Source: Linepithema humile (lineage: Eukaryota > Arthropoda > Insecta > Hymenoptera > Formicidae). Taken from it: a stretch of 64,000 nucleotides of DNA. A program made the position numbers and the translations under genes. The notes under the pieces were generated by a model. The model was given only the letters and a program-made list of their open reading frames with translations. It made no database searches and was not told the DNA's origin. The stretch lies in the NCBI RefSeq assembly GCF_040581485.1, contig NC_090129.1, positions 28,672,764 through 28,736,763 of the forward strand, given 5' to 3'. Numbering within the stretch: the stretch's first letter is position 1; each line of letters starts with the position of its first letter. Of the stretch, positions 1 to 13,044 are shown one piece after another.

Positions 1-1368
1 CGGCTTAATCTTCGGCCAAGGGAGAAGACGAAGGAGGCGCCTGCGGAGAGAGGAGTCGACACTTATCTTTATCCGGCGCTTTAACGACCGTGCGAGGAGT
101 GTCGCTCACTATCGCCGGCTCTCTTTTCGAGCGACGGCGCGCAGGCGATTAGCGCTCACGTTTTAATCGCCGATAATAACCAATACAGAATCCCTGTAGT
201 GATTTTTTCACGCAATTTTTCCTGCCTCTTTCGCAGCTTAATTCGCAGCTCGCGCTGAGAAGCTTGCAACACCGCGAAAATGTTCGACAGGGAAATATTA
301 TGTGTAATAATATCTAGTTGATGTAATTGAAACGTTTCTGTAAACAATAACAGAAGTGTCGAATTGGATTTGTGTTAAAACTTAGTTCAGACCCAATAAT
401 CATGTGTCGTATTTTGTTATGCATAATATACGTTACAGCTGCATGTCACTATACAATAACGTGCGAATAATAGTGTAAATCAGGAATGCAGCAGCTGGAA
501 CTGCGTGTAACTTGTATAATTGAAAGGGCAAGTGGATATAATATTGTATTTGTAGTGATTTAAAGTTATCTGCTTTAAAGTTGAATTGATGATCACTGTA
601 GTGTGATTTAATATTCCACATAGACGCTTCAGTCACGGGTTAAGTCCATTAAATGCTGTATCGCACTATTAATTTGACAGTATATGCGATATTTGGCAAT
701 TGAAATTTATAATGAAGCAAAAAATAACCTTTTTCAATAGTTTTTTTTTGCCTACTGGTTAGTAAAAAAAAATATATATATATATCTTTTGTACGTTTAG
801 CCATTCGATTTTAATTAATGATTCTTACTTTACAATTTTGTACCGAATTAACGGAATATTCTGTAAAAAAAAAAAAATTTTTGCATTGTTCCAACAGCGG
901 CGATTCGCCTTTCTCGTCGTCATTAACGAGACGACGAGAGACTTCGCTACGAGATTAATCGCGACGGTCTATTTGTCCGCGCGATGCATTTTTGCGCTAA
1001 TGTCTCTAATGATTAAAACGAAACGCCGCGCTTGGAATAACGATCAGGTGCAACGGGCCGAATCGTTACCGGCTAGCTGGTGCGTGCGTCCCTGCGAGCA
1101 CGAGCTGTGTAAATCGTATTAGGGATTATTGCACGATCAAAAATATCCCCGTAGGATAATCCCCGAAGGTGGCGGCGATGTGTTGGTGGCATTAACTCCG
1201 GCGTGTTATATCGTGATGCGTGTAGGTATACGACGATCCCACCGACCTCACCTTTCCTCTCGCTCCGCCGCCCTCGTCGCTCCGTCCGTCTCTTTCTCCC
1301 CGTAACCCATCTCTCTCTTCCCCTCTTTCTCTCTTTCTCGTGTATGTACCGCGCGAACGAGCGCGCTC

Positions 1369-1390
1369 GTGTGTGTGTGTGTGTGTGTGT
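1369..1390. repeat. (GT)n microsatellite
   Basis: About eleven uninterrupted GT units. It lies inside a pyrimidine-rich low-complexity region (about 1235-1420), which explains the overlapping open frames on both strands there. Confidence 0.95.
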
Positions 1391-4300
1391 GCGAAATCGT
1401 GTGCACTCTCGCTCACCGCCGCCGCCTCGTCGGCCTCCGCGAAAATCCACGCCTCTGCATCCTGCTTTCGATTTATCTTTCTCCTCTTTCAGGCTCGGGG
1501 CAGGTGATGTCGCCGAGGGGAGCTGTTCCCGGTCCCTCCGACCGATAATAATCGTTAAAACGTCTGCATTTTGTCGAAAATGCCTGAGCGACGGGACGAG
1601 TAATTTAACGTTATTTGCAATATTACTTTTCAATTCACTGCGATTCGGCCGAAAAATTACTATAAATCGAAATAATGGTCTAAATTGGCGAAATTAAGAT
1701 TTCGACTGATCATTTGAACACGACGTGAAATTAAACATTTTAACATGCCTGCGAAATGTATGATTTATACGATTCAAAGTGCAACAGGAAATTACATTTA
1801 TGCATATATTAAAACTACACCTTTGTTATACACACATAACAATAATCATTAAATTACGTTTGCTATTATCACGATTAATTATTAACACGGATAATTATAT
1901 ACGCTGACGTTATTTTAGCAATCGCGCAAAACTATAATTGTCAATATTAATACTTCAAGTATCTTTAAACGCGTTTGGCGCACGATTTCACGATTCAAGC
2001 AATGAACTAAGAAAGAAAGAGAGCGCCACTCGGGGCTAATGCGAGTCGCTTTCGCGGCTCTAAAGGCACATTACCAAAATAGTTGAGAAGAGGAGAAGTT
2101 ACGCGGCAAAGGGAGATTTCTCATAAGCCGAATTGTCGAATCGGCTCCCTTTTTAATTATCCCGACGAGGATCACGGCGGGGATGAAGACGCGACTCGGC
2201 GGACCCATTGTGCATTCATAATGACCGGCAGAGCCTTAATGTTCTAAGGCTCTTATAAATATAAATATAAGGCGGTATCAAGGAGCGTCTTGTACACGAC
2301 GGCGCTTGCCAGCGTGCCGTCGTAAACGCCGCTGTCTCGCTGCTGTATGTATTTTTAATAGGATTTGTCAACCGGCGCTGTATGTATACATACCGAATTT
2401 TACATAGATAGCAATGCAGCCGCGTGTATTCGCTATCGTGAGGTCGCAAAGAACGTTCGCAGCGCGAATTCACCGTTTGCTTTCGCCAAATCTCATTTTG
2501 GTCCCAACCGAGTCAGCGTTGATGCCGCGATTCACGATATTTTAAGTCGGCGTTTAATAAACAATAGAGCTAATTAATGCTGTCGATTCCTTTTATCGCA
2601 ATCATTTATATTTCAACGGAGAACTGTAGGAAGAATCGGCTTCAACTTCGTTGGAAATGTCACGTATTAAGAAAGAAACTGGCAAATTGGATTAGACACG
2701 AGTCGCGCCAGCTTTGACGGGCAGCTCTCTTGCAAGACACGTGTGTCGTGATTTCCGTGAAGCGCGACGCGGCCATTAAAATTGATATTGACAATGACCG
2801 CTATTTATCGGTATTGTTCGAACGCGCGAACGCGAACGCATTACGCCGTAATCATCATTAATTATTATTTAAAGTTTCCTCGGCGACGATTGGTACTCCG
2901 GGAATCCATTTGTCTTCCGCTCGCAACAGCTGCACAATTGCTTTTTGTTGCTTTCTTTTTTCAATTCCGCGTATCGCGGATGGCGGGGAGTAGCGGGGCG
3001 CGCATTAATCACTTGCAGAAACATCGCGCGCGTTTTCGCGCCCGATCGCAGAGCGCATCGCTGCGCACATACACGGCTGATGCGAATCGCCGAGGAACAT
3101 TAGGAACATTATCCGTTGAATATCTCGCGATTTCTAACAGGACGCCGCCGTATTAAAAATTTACGTGCATTATCGACCTCTTTCGGTCTATTCTAGCCGA
3201 TGATTTTAACAATTGATTGTTTAAGCACTTATCCTCATCACAATAATTAGATTCCCTTCATAATTTCCGTTATTATTAATCAAAATCGTTGAAATGGAGG
3301 AACAAATGCGGACCGAAACGAGAGTGAGGATTCATCGATACGGCGAAAAACCTTTACCCGGTTTGCAAGAAGAAAGACGAACGGTTTATGAAAACACAGA
3401 CTGATCAAAAACCGGCGGAAAGCAGCCCCTTGGCGCGCGAGTGACGCGCAGAAAGAGAGAGAGAGAGAGAGCGGAAGACGCGCCTCGTCGCCTTCGACGA
3501 GGGCAGGACAATCCTATTTCTTTCTTATGCAAAATCTCCGTACACGTAGCGCGTTAAGGGATTAAAAGTCTGCTCTATAGGGTCAGCCGGAGGCTTACAA
3601 GGCCTAACAAGATTAGCCTAAGACGCCGAGTCCGCATACCCCGAGGATTACACATTATGTATTCACCTGGATGTATTCGAACGGAGATCTAGTTCGAGTT
3701 CCGCGCCATGTGTGTAAGAGGTGCGAGCCGTGAGGTGCGTGTGAGAGCGCTAAGTCTTAACGATCGCGTCTTGGAGCGATCCGAGATGCGTTAAGCGCGC
3801 CGATTTCGGATCATCAAGAGCCGGGAATGGACGCGCGCGCGCGCGAGCGCAGGGATTTGCGGATCTCCGGATCGTTAAACGAGGTCGGAACGACCGGCAG
3901 AACATTGCTTTTGATCCTACGTTGCCTCAGCATGTAAAAGATGTCGTGCGGATAAAATAAATGCTTTCTCACGTCTCTAATATATTCGTAGAAATTACAC
4001 AGCGATGCATTCTGTTAATAATTTCTCGCACACTAAATACTTCATTCTTGAATATAATTGTAGAATTGTGGCATTTTTCATGCCGGGAAAACTAAGAGGA
4101 ACAAAGGACGCTAATGGCAGGACGCTGTATTTCGATGTCTTCTTTCGGCTGAGAGAGCAGAAATATACGCAGCATACAATTTCCATATTTGAGCTAATAA
4201 TATGGGCTGATCGATGACACAGAAAACTATTTCAGATTACTAGCTTATATTTGACGATGTGAGTCACAAAAACAGATTACTGTCGCGTGCACACGTTCGT

Positions 4301-5700
4301 CCGGATAAAATAGTGTAAAAAGACACTACTTATACCCCGCCGTTCCCCCTTGCGTTTCTGATCTGTCACGGTTTATCACACGGGCCGAAACATTTTTCCG
4401 TTTCGCCGGGGTCTGACATAATCTCCTCACCGGGCGTGGAAATCGCATGCGACTCTCGCGTCTGAATGTATTGTAATAATAGAGCGCGCATATAGAGCGA
4501 TCCTATAAGAGTGCCGGAAAAGAGAGCGACTCCGAGGGGGAGTCTTATCTTCCCTGGTCGGCTAGAACTCTATTTCGAGGCGAGATACGCGAGTCTCTCC
4601 GCGGCTTTTAATGTCTTTTCTCTCTCCGTGTTGTGATTAAGAGAGCCGAGCCCGGGAAATGCCTCGCGATCACGAGGAGGAAAGACGAAGAGAGAGAGAG
4701 AGGGAGAGAGAAGGAACGAGATACGACGAGAGAAAAGACGGGAGGAAGGGAGCGGGCTTTGAGTAATTGTCCGCTTGTAACTGTCAGATCGTCGGAAGTT
4801 GACTACCTTCGAGAAAGCGGCGAACGAAGATCAAGATAAACCTCCTCGTTCTCTAAATTCTCCGCGGCGAAAAGTAGATTTAAAAAATTGATTTTCCCCG
4901 GAAAACAAAGCACGGCGGAACTAACTTTTGCACGACATATTTCTACTAAATATCATATTTGTCAATTCGATTTACCGTTAAGTGATTAAATAGAGCACCA
5001 ATAAATGATTAAAATTTGATTTATCGAGCCGATTAAATTTGGAATTAGGAAATTGGTTTCCAAGATTAAAAATAAATATTTAATATTTTGCGATCGTTTT
5101 TCGAAAACGAGCGTTTTTATTATATCACTAATTGAACACGCGACTGAGATCACCGTTCCTTTTTGTGATTAATACCCGATGATTCAAATGACTGCGGACG
5201 AGGACGCGAATCTGGCAATAACGCACGTACGAAAGGGTTGTACGGGGGCTCTCACGACGTTCACACTCATGGAGTGAACGTCGCCGAATTTCACGGCGCG
5301 ACCTCAGTGGCCAGGGTCGAAGAAGTAGGAGTAAGAATTTCCTTAGGCGGATACCGCAGATACGGCGAAGATGGTAGGAGTAAGTGGTGGTTTTGGCAAG
5401 GGGATGTTCTGATGCGATTTCACGCTGGATTTGCCTAAGATCTCCGCTAAGGAGCCCTTTAACCCTCCCCTTTTACCCTTCCCCAGGCTTCACCCTTCTA
5501 TCACGAATCCTCTGCTCTAGTGGCTGCCGCTTTCTCCGCTCCTCCCACTCTCGCTTCCTCACTTCGATCTCAGTCACTCCCCGAAGAAACCCCCGAAGAT
5601 TACGTACCTTAGCACAATGTCGCCGAAACGCCGTCATTGTTTAAAAGAACCATCCGGCACCGTGTTTCAATTAACTCCCACGCTTTCGACCGAGAGCTCC

Positions 5701-5731
<31 letters not shown>

Positions 5732-7378
5732 GGTAAGAGAAGTGTCACCTCGAAACCTAACCTCGAAACTCGAAGAAAACCGCACATACGATCCGACCTG
5801 CCAATTTTATTATCCATTTCTTTTTTTGAATTTTTTAAAAAAATAATTGATTGAATTATGATTGACATGGATAAATACAGCCATTAGCCAACTGTTTAAC
5901 GCGGCATCTCGTCTTGGCAAGGCGCGATGCAACGTTCATTATCAGATCGGGGCGAAAAATGCAAGTCACACGAGTGAATCTCGCTCCGACGCGCGACTTG
6001 CATCGCGCGTAATCCTTAAACACGCCGGGCCGCGTCTTTGCGAACTTGTTTGATCTCACTTCCCGACCCGTCCCCGTCCGGCCAAGTCGATCCAGCTAAA
6101 TATTTCAGATCGGTCAGAGCGACTGGAATAGCCAAATCCGTTAGTATTCCTCGGCCAATGGGAATTCGGGTTTTGCTCGAAACCCTCGTGGATTAGGCGG
6201 CGCCTCGTTGCGCGCATATCCGTGTTTTAAGGACGCGTGCACGCGTCCGTGGATGTGCCCCGATGTCTTAGTGTCGGCCCCATTCCACGTGTATGCAAAC
6301 CCTCATGGCTTAAGCTAAGGCTAAGGCCGTGGCTCTCCCCCGGGATTACTACGTCATTCTGCAGGACTCCTCCGGTCGCCGGAAGGATCAGCTCTCTTCC
6401 TTCTGAGGATTTCGCGCAGGACTCCATCCTGTTTCTAAATCAGCTTGTCAGGCTGAGTCATTGCGCGCCCTTTCGTTCTTACTTCGTTTGCCCGATCATC
6501 GTCGCGTCTATAACGAGACGGAAGTATATAGACGTAAAAGCGGGAGATTACGCTAATCCGAAGCGTTTAAGTTTGCGATGCGCATCTAATAAACTTGGCT
6601 CCAGAAACTTTATCTTTCGACTATTCCATCTAAATTATCTCCCCCTCTCTTAGATTAAATCGTTCCTTAAAAAAAAAATAACGCTTCTATTTCAAGTTTA
6701 ACGATGCAATCGGTAATCTTAGACGAGCTCGTAAATGATTGACATGTTTGTATAGATTCTACAAAAAAAAAAAAAACATGAATCGATAAGAGATAACAGA
6801 AAACTATAAAATTGATAAGAGATAAGAAAATAAATATACATAAGGGCGGATATATTATTCCATTAGAGCCGCGCGCCAGTGTGACATGTGAGTTCTTCAG
6901 CTCGCTGCAATAAATATGCTAATACAAAGATAGAGCTCCCGATTCGGGCGTTAATATTTCGAAGATGGCACGCTCCGTGGAGCAGCGACGTACGCGGCCC
7001 CGCCGAGACTTTCGCCCGGGAAACTTTTCAGAGTGACAGGCAGTTACGCGTCCCGGCCGATAAGAAGTTTCGAGATATTACTCTTCAGAATCCGCGGAAT
7101 AATCCGTCTATCGCGCGGCGGTAATAGACGACCGGAACCTGTCCTTGGTGCCACGTAAATCATCCCCCAATGAGTTGGCGCTCACAATAACTCGTTACCG
7201 AAAATCCAAATTAAGCTCCTTAGCCGAGAAATTTACGAGACGTTCGCCCTCTTCGAGAGGGCCCGTCGTTTCGCGCCACCCCTTTCGCCCCTGCGCGAGG
7301 CAGTTTACCGAAGTAATTTTAATCTTCCGCGCACGGGGTGTGCGTGCGTGGGCGCACACGAGACGTACACGGACCGAT

Positions 7379-7408
7379 CATGCGTGCGCGCGCGCGCGCG
7401 TATGCGTG
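7379..7408. repeat. alternating pyrimidine-purine (CG/TG) tract
   Basis: Thirty bases of unbroken pyrimidine-purine alternation, mostly CG steps with TG/CA/TA at the edges. Such tracts are classical Z-DNA-prone sequence. Nothing here shows that it adopts that form. Confidence 0.8.
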
Positions 7409-10400
7409 AAGAGAACGCGCCGGTGAAGTATCGGAGAACTACACCCTTCTCTTATTCTCTACGTTGTAGAAGAGCTTACCCTCTAAGCATCTTAGGGCAA
7501 GTTTTCACCCTTGCCTCGAACGAGCGGCGGCACGCTTGCCGAATCGGCGATCGCGTTCGTCGGCAAAGGGATCAACCGAATCCGTTCTTGAAGAACGAAG
7601 ACGTCCGTTTTCTCTTAGGGCTAACCTAATCGTTCATTAATCTAAACAATGGCCGCCACGCGCTTTCTCTCGATCGTAAACGTCAATAATGAATTGGTTT
7701 TCACCAATAAATATAAAGAGGTATATCGAATTTCTTTACTTTCTGATTTCGCAATAGCTAAAAGGGGCAAAAAAATTTCTACACCTTTTCCTCATTGCAG
7801 TTCTTTGCAGTTTATCTGGATATGTTATAGTTCAAAGACGAAGAGATGTTATTAAGATACGGTCGTCACCGTGCGTGATCCAGTCGCTGTGAATCGGCTA
7901 ACACTTAGATTTAGAAGGTTTCGTCGCGTGGCCGGTGATCTTATAAGCTGCTCTAGCTGGAAGGTTATCTCATTACGTATTATCCAATGTTTTCGACGGA
8001 CGTAAGCTTAACAGCACCGAAAGAGCTTAAATTGCACGCGAGCTTACGGACATGGCCTTTGCATGCGCGAATAGAAATGCTGAAAGCTATCGATATCCGA
8101 TATTCTTAATCGGCCAGTCATAAATAAATGGCAAATGGGAGTATCAGAAGTACTCGTAGAAAAATATTACACTAACGTATTTATTTTAAGGCCGGCATTT
8201 TTGATAAAAATGCGTCGCCTTCAATACTCTTCTGAAAAATCCAAGTCGAAAAAAATATTAAACGATCTTTTATCGATAATTTTTTGCTTCTAGCGGAAGC
8301 ATAAAATTTAATGTATTGTGATCAATGTATGTTATTAAAAAAAAAAATTAAATGTTTTATAATTATTATTAATTATATAAATATAATAACAACTTAACGA
8401 TTAATTCGATCTAACACTAAATACACACAAATACACTAAATACACACAAGCAGCACAGTAAATAAAGTACAAATCTCGATAAACATTAATCCAATGACAC
8501 AAAAAACTCACAATCAGATGAATAAGATGAACAGAACAGCTCATTAGTGAAAGGAAAATAAAAGCTGACGCGGAAGAGCTAGGAGAGGGAAGTCCGAGAG
8601 TGGGAAAAGAGAGAGAAGGGGAGAGGACGAGTGTCGGAGATAAAGACTTCGAAAGAGCTGGCCGCTTATCTGCAAAGACCGACATCCGCCGGATCAGCTT
8701 CAGATACCGAAAACACCCACACTTTCCTTCTGCTACACACGCTTAGGCTAAGTTCTGCAAACGGAAACGGCCGACTTCCAGGAATCGCAAATTCTACCAC
8801 ACGCGCAACTAGACGTGGATATCACGCGTGCGCGTTCATTTACTTCTTTAGATATGCAAAACGGATTTTTTCAATTACGCGCACATCGGCCCAATCGACG
8901 CGCGCAAATCGGTCGAGAAAAATAGCATTATTCGGACGATTTAAACGTGGCTTCTTGTAGCTTGATTCGATTTCGAAAGATTAAGCCGAGACGTCTTGGA
9001 TTACCGAGTCACCAAGACGAAGAAGAAACCTTAGGACTACGAGCTCCGGGCGCGCAGAGTTCGCGCTCATTCGCATAGTGTTTTATGTTAGATAAAGATA
9101 TCAAAGAGAGGCCCGTAACTTATTCACATACTTCATTGACAAGCGCGAGAGTGCAATTCGGTTAAATTAAGTTGCGGACGCACACAATGCGGCCCCGCGT
9201 GAATCGATCGCAATTCATAAACTCTTTGTGAAAGATTTTACAATATCTTTAACTGTACTATGATTTTATACAAACGCTAATAAGTTTTTTCAACTTACTC
9301 ATTCGACGAATCATCGAAAAAATCTTAAACAATACCGAGAGTTTGAAGGGTCCTCTTAATACCCAAATTTTCGGTCCCCACTTCAGTTCGCCGAGAAATT
9401 AAATTCATTTTACTTCTCCCTTCGCCGCTCTGCTTAATCGCATTCGGGCACACCGATATGGCAACGGAAACGTCACTGTCGATGAATCTAAATGGCGCGT
9501 GCTTTTTCCCGCCAGTGATTTAGAAAGATCCTCAGTAATCTCGAAGCACGCCGGTAATCATTTCGTGCGCAGAAACGAGGGTTGAAGACGACGCGAAAAG
9601 AAATATTCGGCGGGGATTCTCTTGGCCGCGACCCCCCTTCGAATCGCACTTTGCGCGCCGAACGTAGCTATTATCGCCACGGTGTGCGGAGTGGGCGATA
9701 GCGGGGTGTTGAAAAATATGTTCTAACTTTTTATCTTGTATCTGCACCACCGCCTCGGTGCAGAACTAAGCTTTCTGTTAATTTGCGAAGTCGAAAGCTC
9801 CTTAGGCACATTACGTATTTTAAATGCATTCGGCCACAAAAGATGACACTTTTATGAAAAAGAAGAATCTAACACTTCTTCTTTAATTAATTATTTTCTT
9901 TTACAACATATTTGTAATATAAGTATGCATACTATTTTTGCTACAATAATTTTAATAAGAATTATATATTTGTCTTGTGAGACAATGATTTTTTAATTCA
10001 TCATATATTCAATCAATGAAATTTATTTTATATATTTATATTCTTATCTTTGTAATGAAATTTATGTAATTTTATATTTAAATTTTCTCAATTACTACTC
10101 AAGTTTAAAATTAATTTTTTATTAGCAAAATTACATATAGAGATTATTTTTCAAATACTTTTTAAATTTTAATATTAAACTTTAAATAAATAAATATTAT
10201 GACAAGTGGTATAACTGAAATAAAAGTTAAGTGGATGTTGCTGCAAGATTTAACAATACGAGAAATCGCTAACGCAAAACGCGAGATGAAGCCGTCGTAA
10301 ATGAAAAAGAACCATCGAGAGAAACTGGTTTCACTTCTTCAAGGGTTGCCCTTCGGATGAATCTTATCTTTCGACGAGAGCTGTCAAAGACGAAGCGGCA

Positions 10401-11593
10401 TGACGCTTCCGTCGTGCGGGGAGATAACCGGAAACCCGATAGGACCTGCACCAGAAATGAGAAATGTCTTTGCGGTTGCAGAGATTAAAGATTTCGCGGA
10501 TGAGTGGTTGCCACCTCTTCCATTTCTTTTTTCGCGTTTCTCGCGATAAACTGACTTCTGACGAGCGTTTTGTCGTGACAGATAAAAATTATTTAAACAA
10601 TATAATGTATAAATCAGGCCCAATGGATTACAAAATCAATTTATCTAAGAATATGTGGATTATTAGACCAATGTCAATTATTTATGCAAAATAATCTGTA
10701 TTAATAAATGTTGACAAATGTTTCGGTAATTAATGTAATCCTCTTCGGTGTATATAAAAATGTTATCTTCAATTAATCCGTTATTATTAATATTAATTAA
10801 TATCCGGGAATTATATTTTTAATTAAAATCTCCTTCTTGATTCATTTTCCAGATAAAAATGTCAAATAAATTAATTCCCAGCGTCACGTTTGCGAAAACT
10901 GAGATTCGCAAATAGAACGGGCGCTTTCGTCATATTCGGCAGTGAGTGTTATTCGCCGACTCGCGTCGAGACGGCGGACGCGTCGGTAATAAACAGAGCG
11001 CGTAATACGATGTCCCCGCGATTAAATCCTGCGGCGTAAAAGCCCACCTTAAACCAGCTGATCCCGGTACAAAGACGACGCAAGGATGGGGGGGCGCCTT
11101 AATGAAAACTATACGTCCCTAGATTAAGGTGGACGCTGGTCAGCCTTCGGACCCGGCTAGATACGACCTGTCTTATGCAACGTAGGGAGCGGGCTCTATG
11201 ATGTCCGGCGTATTAGATGGAAGTTTCGGCCATTAATACCTAATATCATGCCGCCGGCACTAAATCCTTTGTTGGTCATCTTTGACGGGGGACTTAGCGC
11301 CTTGCATCAAGAAACGTTCGACCTATCCATCAATCCGGATACAATCTAATATTGCACTTTGATTGGCCTATCATGCTCCACGAGTGCGCTTTCGGCATTA
11401 ATACTCCGCGCTCATAAATAAATTTATAAATATATGTGCGGGTGAATTTTATCGGAACATTATCGCATTTAACCTTCATTGTGTATTTCGAGTTAAGTTT
11501 CTTCTAATGAAAATCAAACGCGAAATCATTATTTGCTCGCAACATTTCAATACGCTGAATGTTTATATCGATTAAATTTCGTTATAAAAATCG

Positions 11594-11982
11594 AGGGATC
11601 CTAAAGTGGTCTGTTTTACCTATTTTTTTCAAATACACTTAACTTTTTTTTGGCTGTGTAGAATAAAAAGTCCTTTTATATAACTAAAGTACATATGCTA
11701 ATACACTACGGATTTGAAAGGATTTTTCAAGCCACGCAGCCAAAAAAAACAAATTTTACGAAAAATAGAAGATAAAACAGATACGTCTCTGTTTTACCTT
11801 CTATTTTTCATAAAATTCGTTTTTTTTGGCTGCGTGGCTTGAAAAATCCTTTCAAACCGACCATCCGTAGTGTATTAGCATATGTACTTTACTTACATAA
11901 AAGGACTTTTCATTCTACACAGCCAAAAAACAGTTAAGTGTATTTGAAAAAAATAGGTAAAATAGACCACTTTAGGGTCCCT
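11594..11982. mobile_element. 389-bp nested palindrome (dimer of a MITE-like element)
   Basis: The left arm (11594 to about 11787) is repeated as its reverse complement on the right (about 11788-11982) with roughly 90% or better identity by eye. The main difference is about seven extra bases in the right arm near 11866-11872. Each arm is itself an imperfect inverted repeat: an outer segment starting tctgttttacct recurs inverted at the inner end, and a tttttttggctg segment also pairs inverted within the arm. The structure therefore reads as two copies of a palindromic element of about 190 bp joined as an inverted dimer. It has no coding capacity. I could not assign a clear target-site duplication or transposon superfamily. 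Confidence 0.8.
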
Positions 11983-12230
11983 GCGGCCAATTTTTAATTC
12001 AAAATTCGAGTGGACACACGCGTGACGGATTCACGTTTCGCAAATACTATATGTACTTCGAGCAGAGCGGAAGACGAGCTTATCGGTAAATAGAAGAACA
12101 TTCAGCAATCATCGAGAATTCGGCGGTGCCCTTTAACGGATAAGTATAGCACGATATAGCCGATGGAATTGTGCGGATGAAATTCTACCCTTCTCTCTCC
12201 CCTCTACTAGTCTTTCTTTCACCATCTCTC

Positions 12231-12283
<53 letters not shown>

Positions 12284-13044
12284 CTCCATTTCCATTTCCT
12301 CGGTTTCGCAGAAGTCTGGGATTATGACCTGGAGTGGGATAGACTCCCGGACTTAAGTCAGGGTTACACAAGGATCGCAGCTATTGTGCCATCGCACAGG
12401 TCCCATTGTCTCGGGATAGACGAGTGGATCTGCATATGCTTAGCGCTGGAGTTAAACTTCTCTCTCTCTCTTCCGCTCGCGCGTCGCGCTCTATCTCGCT
12501 CCGTTTCTCCTCCTCCAGCGATCTTCAGTGCGCGCTCCGCGAATCATCCTGCCCCCTCGAATTTGGATGCCGAAACGCCGAAGACTATACCTATTGTCAG
12601 CCGGATGTACAGAAATAGTGCTTCAGTCAAAGCCGCGAGATGATTTCAGGCACTCCGCCTGGACTGAGCCCTCGCGAAAATATTCGGTTTACACGGATTT
12701 TGAATTGTATTAATTGGTTCCGAATTCTAAAGAGATCGTAAAATATGTTAAACACCTAACAGAGCTTAGAGTTAACTTAATAGTTTAAGTAGTTCGTATC
12801 GAAGAGTGTGCAGAATTATGAAGAAAATCAAAATCGACAAGTGTGTGAAAAATCATACGTCTTATTTAATTAAGATTTCGACGGAAATCTTAAAATATCC
12901 AAAATTTGCATTACATGCGATTCACGTTGCCGAAATGATGCAATTGTTGGCCAATTGCTCGTAGTAAATTCGTCACTCCATTGTTATTTGTAATAAGGGA
13001 ATTGTAAGAGCGCGTTGCTTAATAAATTCCTTTGTCTGTTGCAG
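11983..13044. other. non-coding stretch immediately upstream of the first recognised dve exon
   Basis: Contains a long polypyrimidine tract (12180-12290) and a second pyrimidine-rich patch near 12461-12520. A short segment at 12660-12682 resembles part of dve exon 17493-18029. The last bases before 13045 (tttgtctgttgcag) are a good splice acceptor, so at least the 3' part is intronic. No exon supplying the missing 5' coding sequence was recognised. Confidence 0.5.
12235..12280. repeat. (CT)n microsatellite
   Basis: Forty-six bases of uninterrupted TC dinucleotides within a polypyrimidine run of about 110 bases. Homopurine-homopyrimidine mirror tracts can form triplex DNA, and GA/CT repeats bind GAGA-type factors in insects. 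No function is shown by the sequence. Confidence 0.95.

Larger units (their letters stand above)
1..11593. other. gene-free stretch upstream of (or first intron of) dve
   Basis: No exon could be supported here. Open frames are short, mostly lack conserved-looking composition, and often run through simple repeats. Contents seen: a GT microsatellite near 1369-1390, purine-rich GA stretches near 3451-3472, 4681-4750 and 5704-5730, an alternating purine-pyrimidine tract at 7379-7408, a short tandem duplication of an 18-19 bp unit at 8412-8450, and an AT-rich segment at about 9840-10210. Because the first recognised dve exon begins in mid-codon, part of this stretch may be a dve intron or 5' regulatory DNA. 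That is inference from gene structure only. Confidence 0.5.

Noticed and set aside
1073..1697. Overlapping open frames of 164-186 codons on both strands
   Set aside because: They run through GT and CT simple repeats and give Arg/Ser or His/Thr low-complexity peptides. No domain, splice or start context is present.
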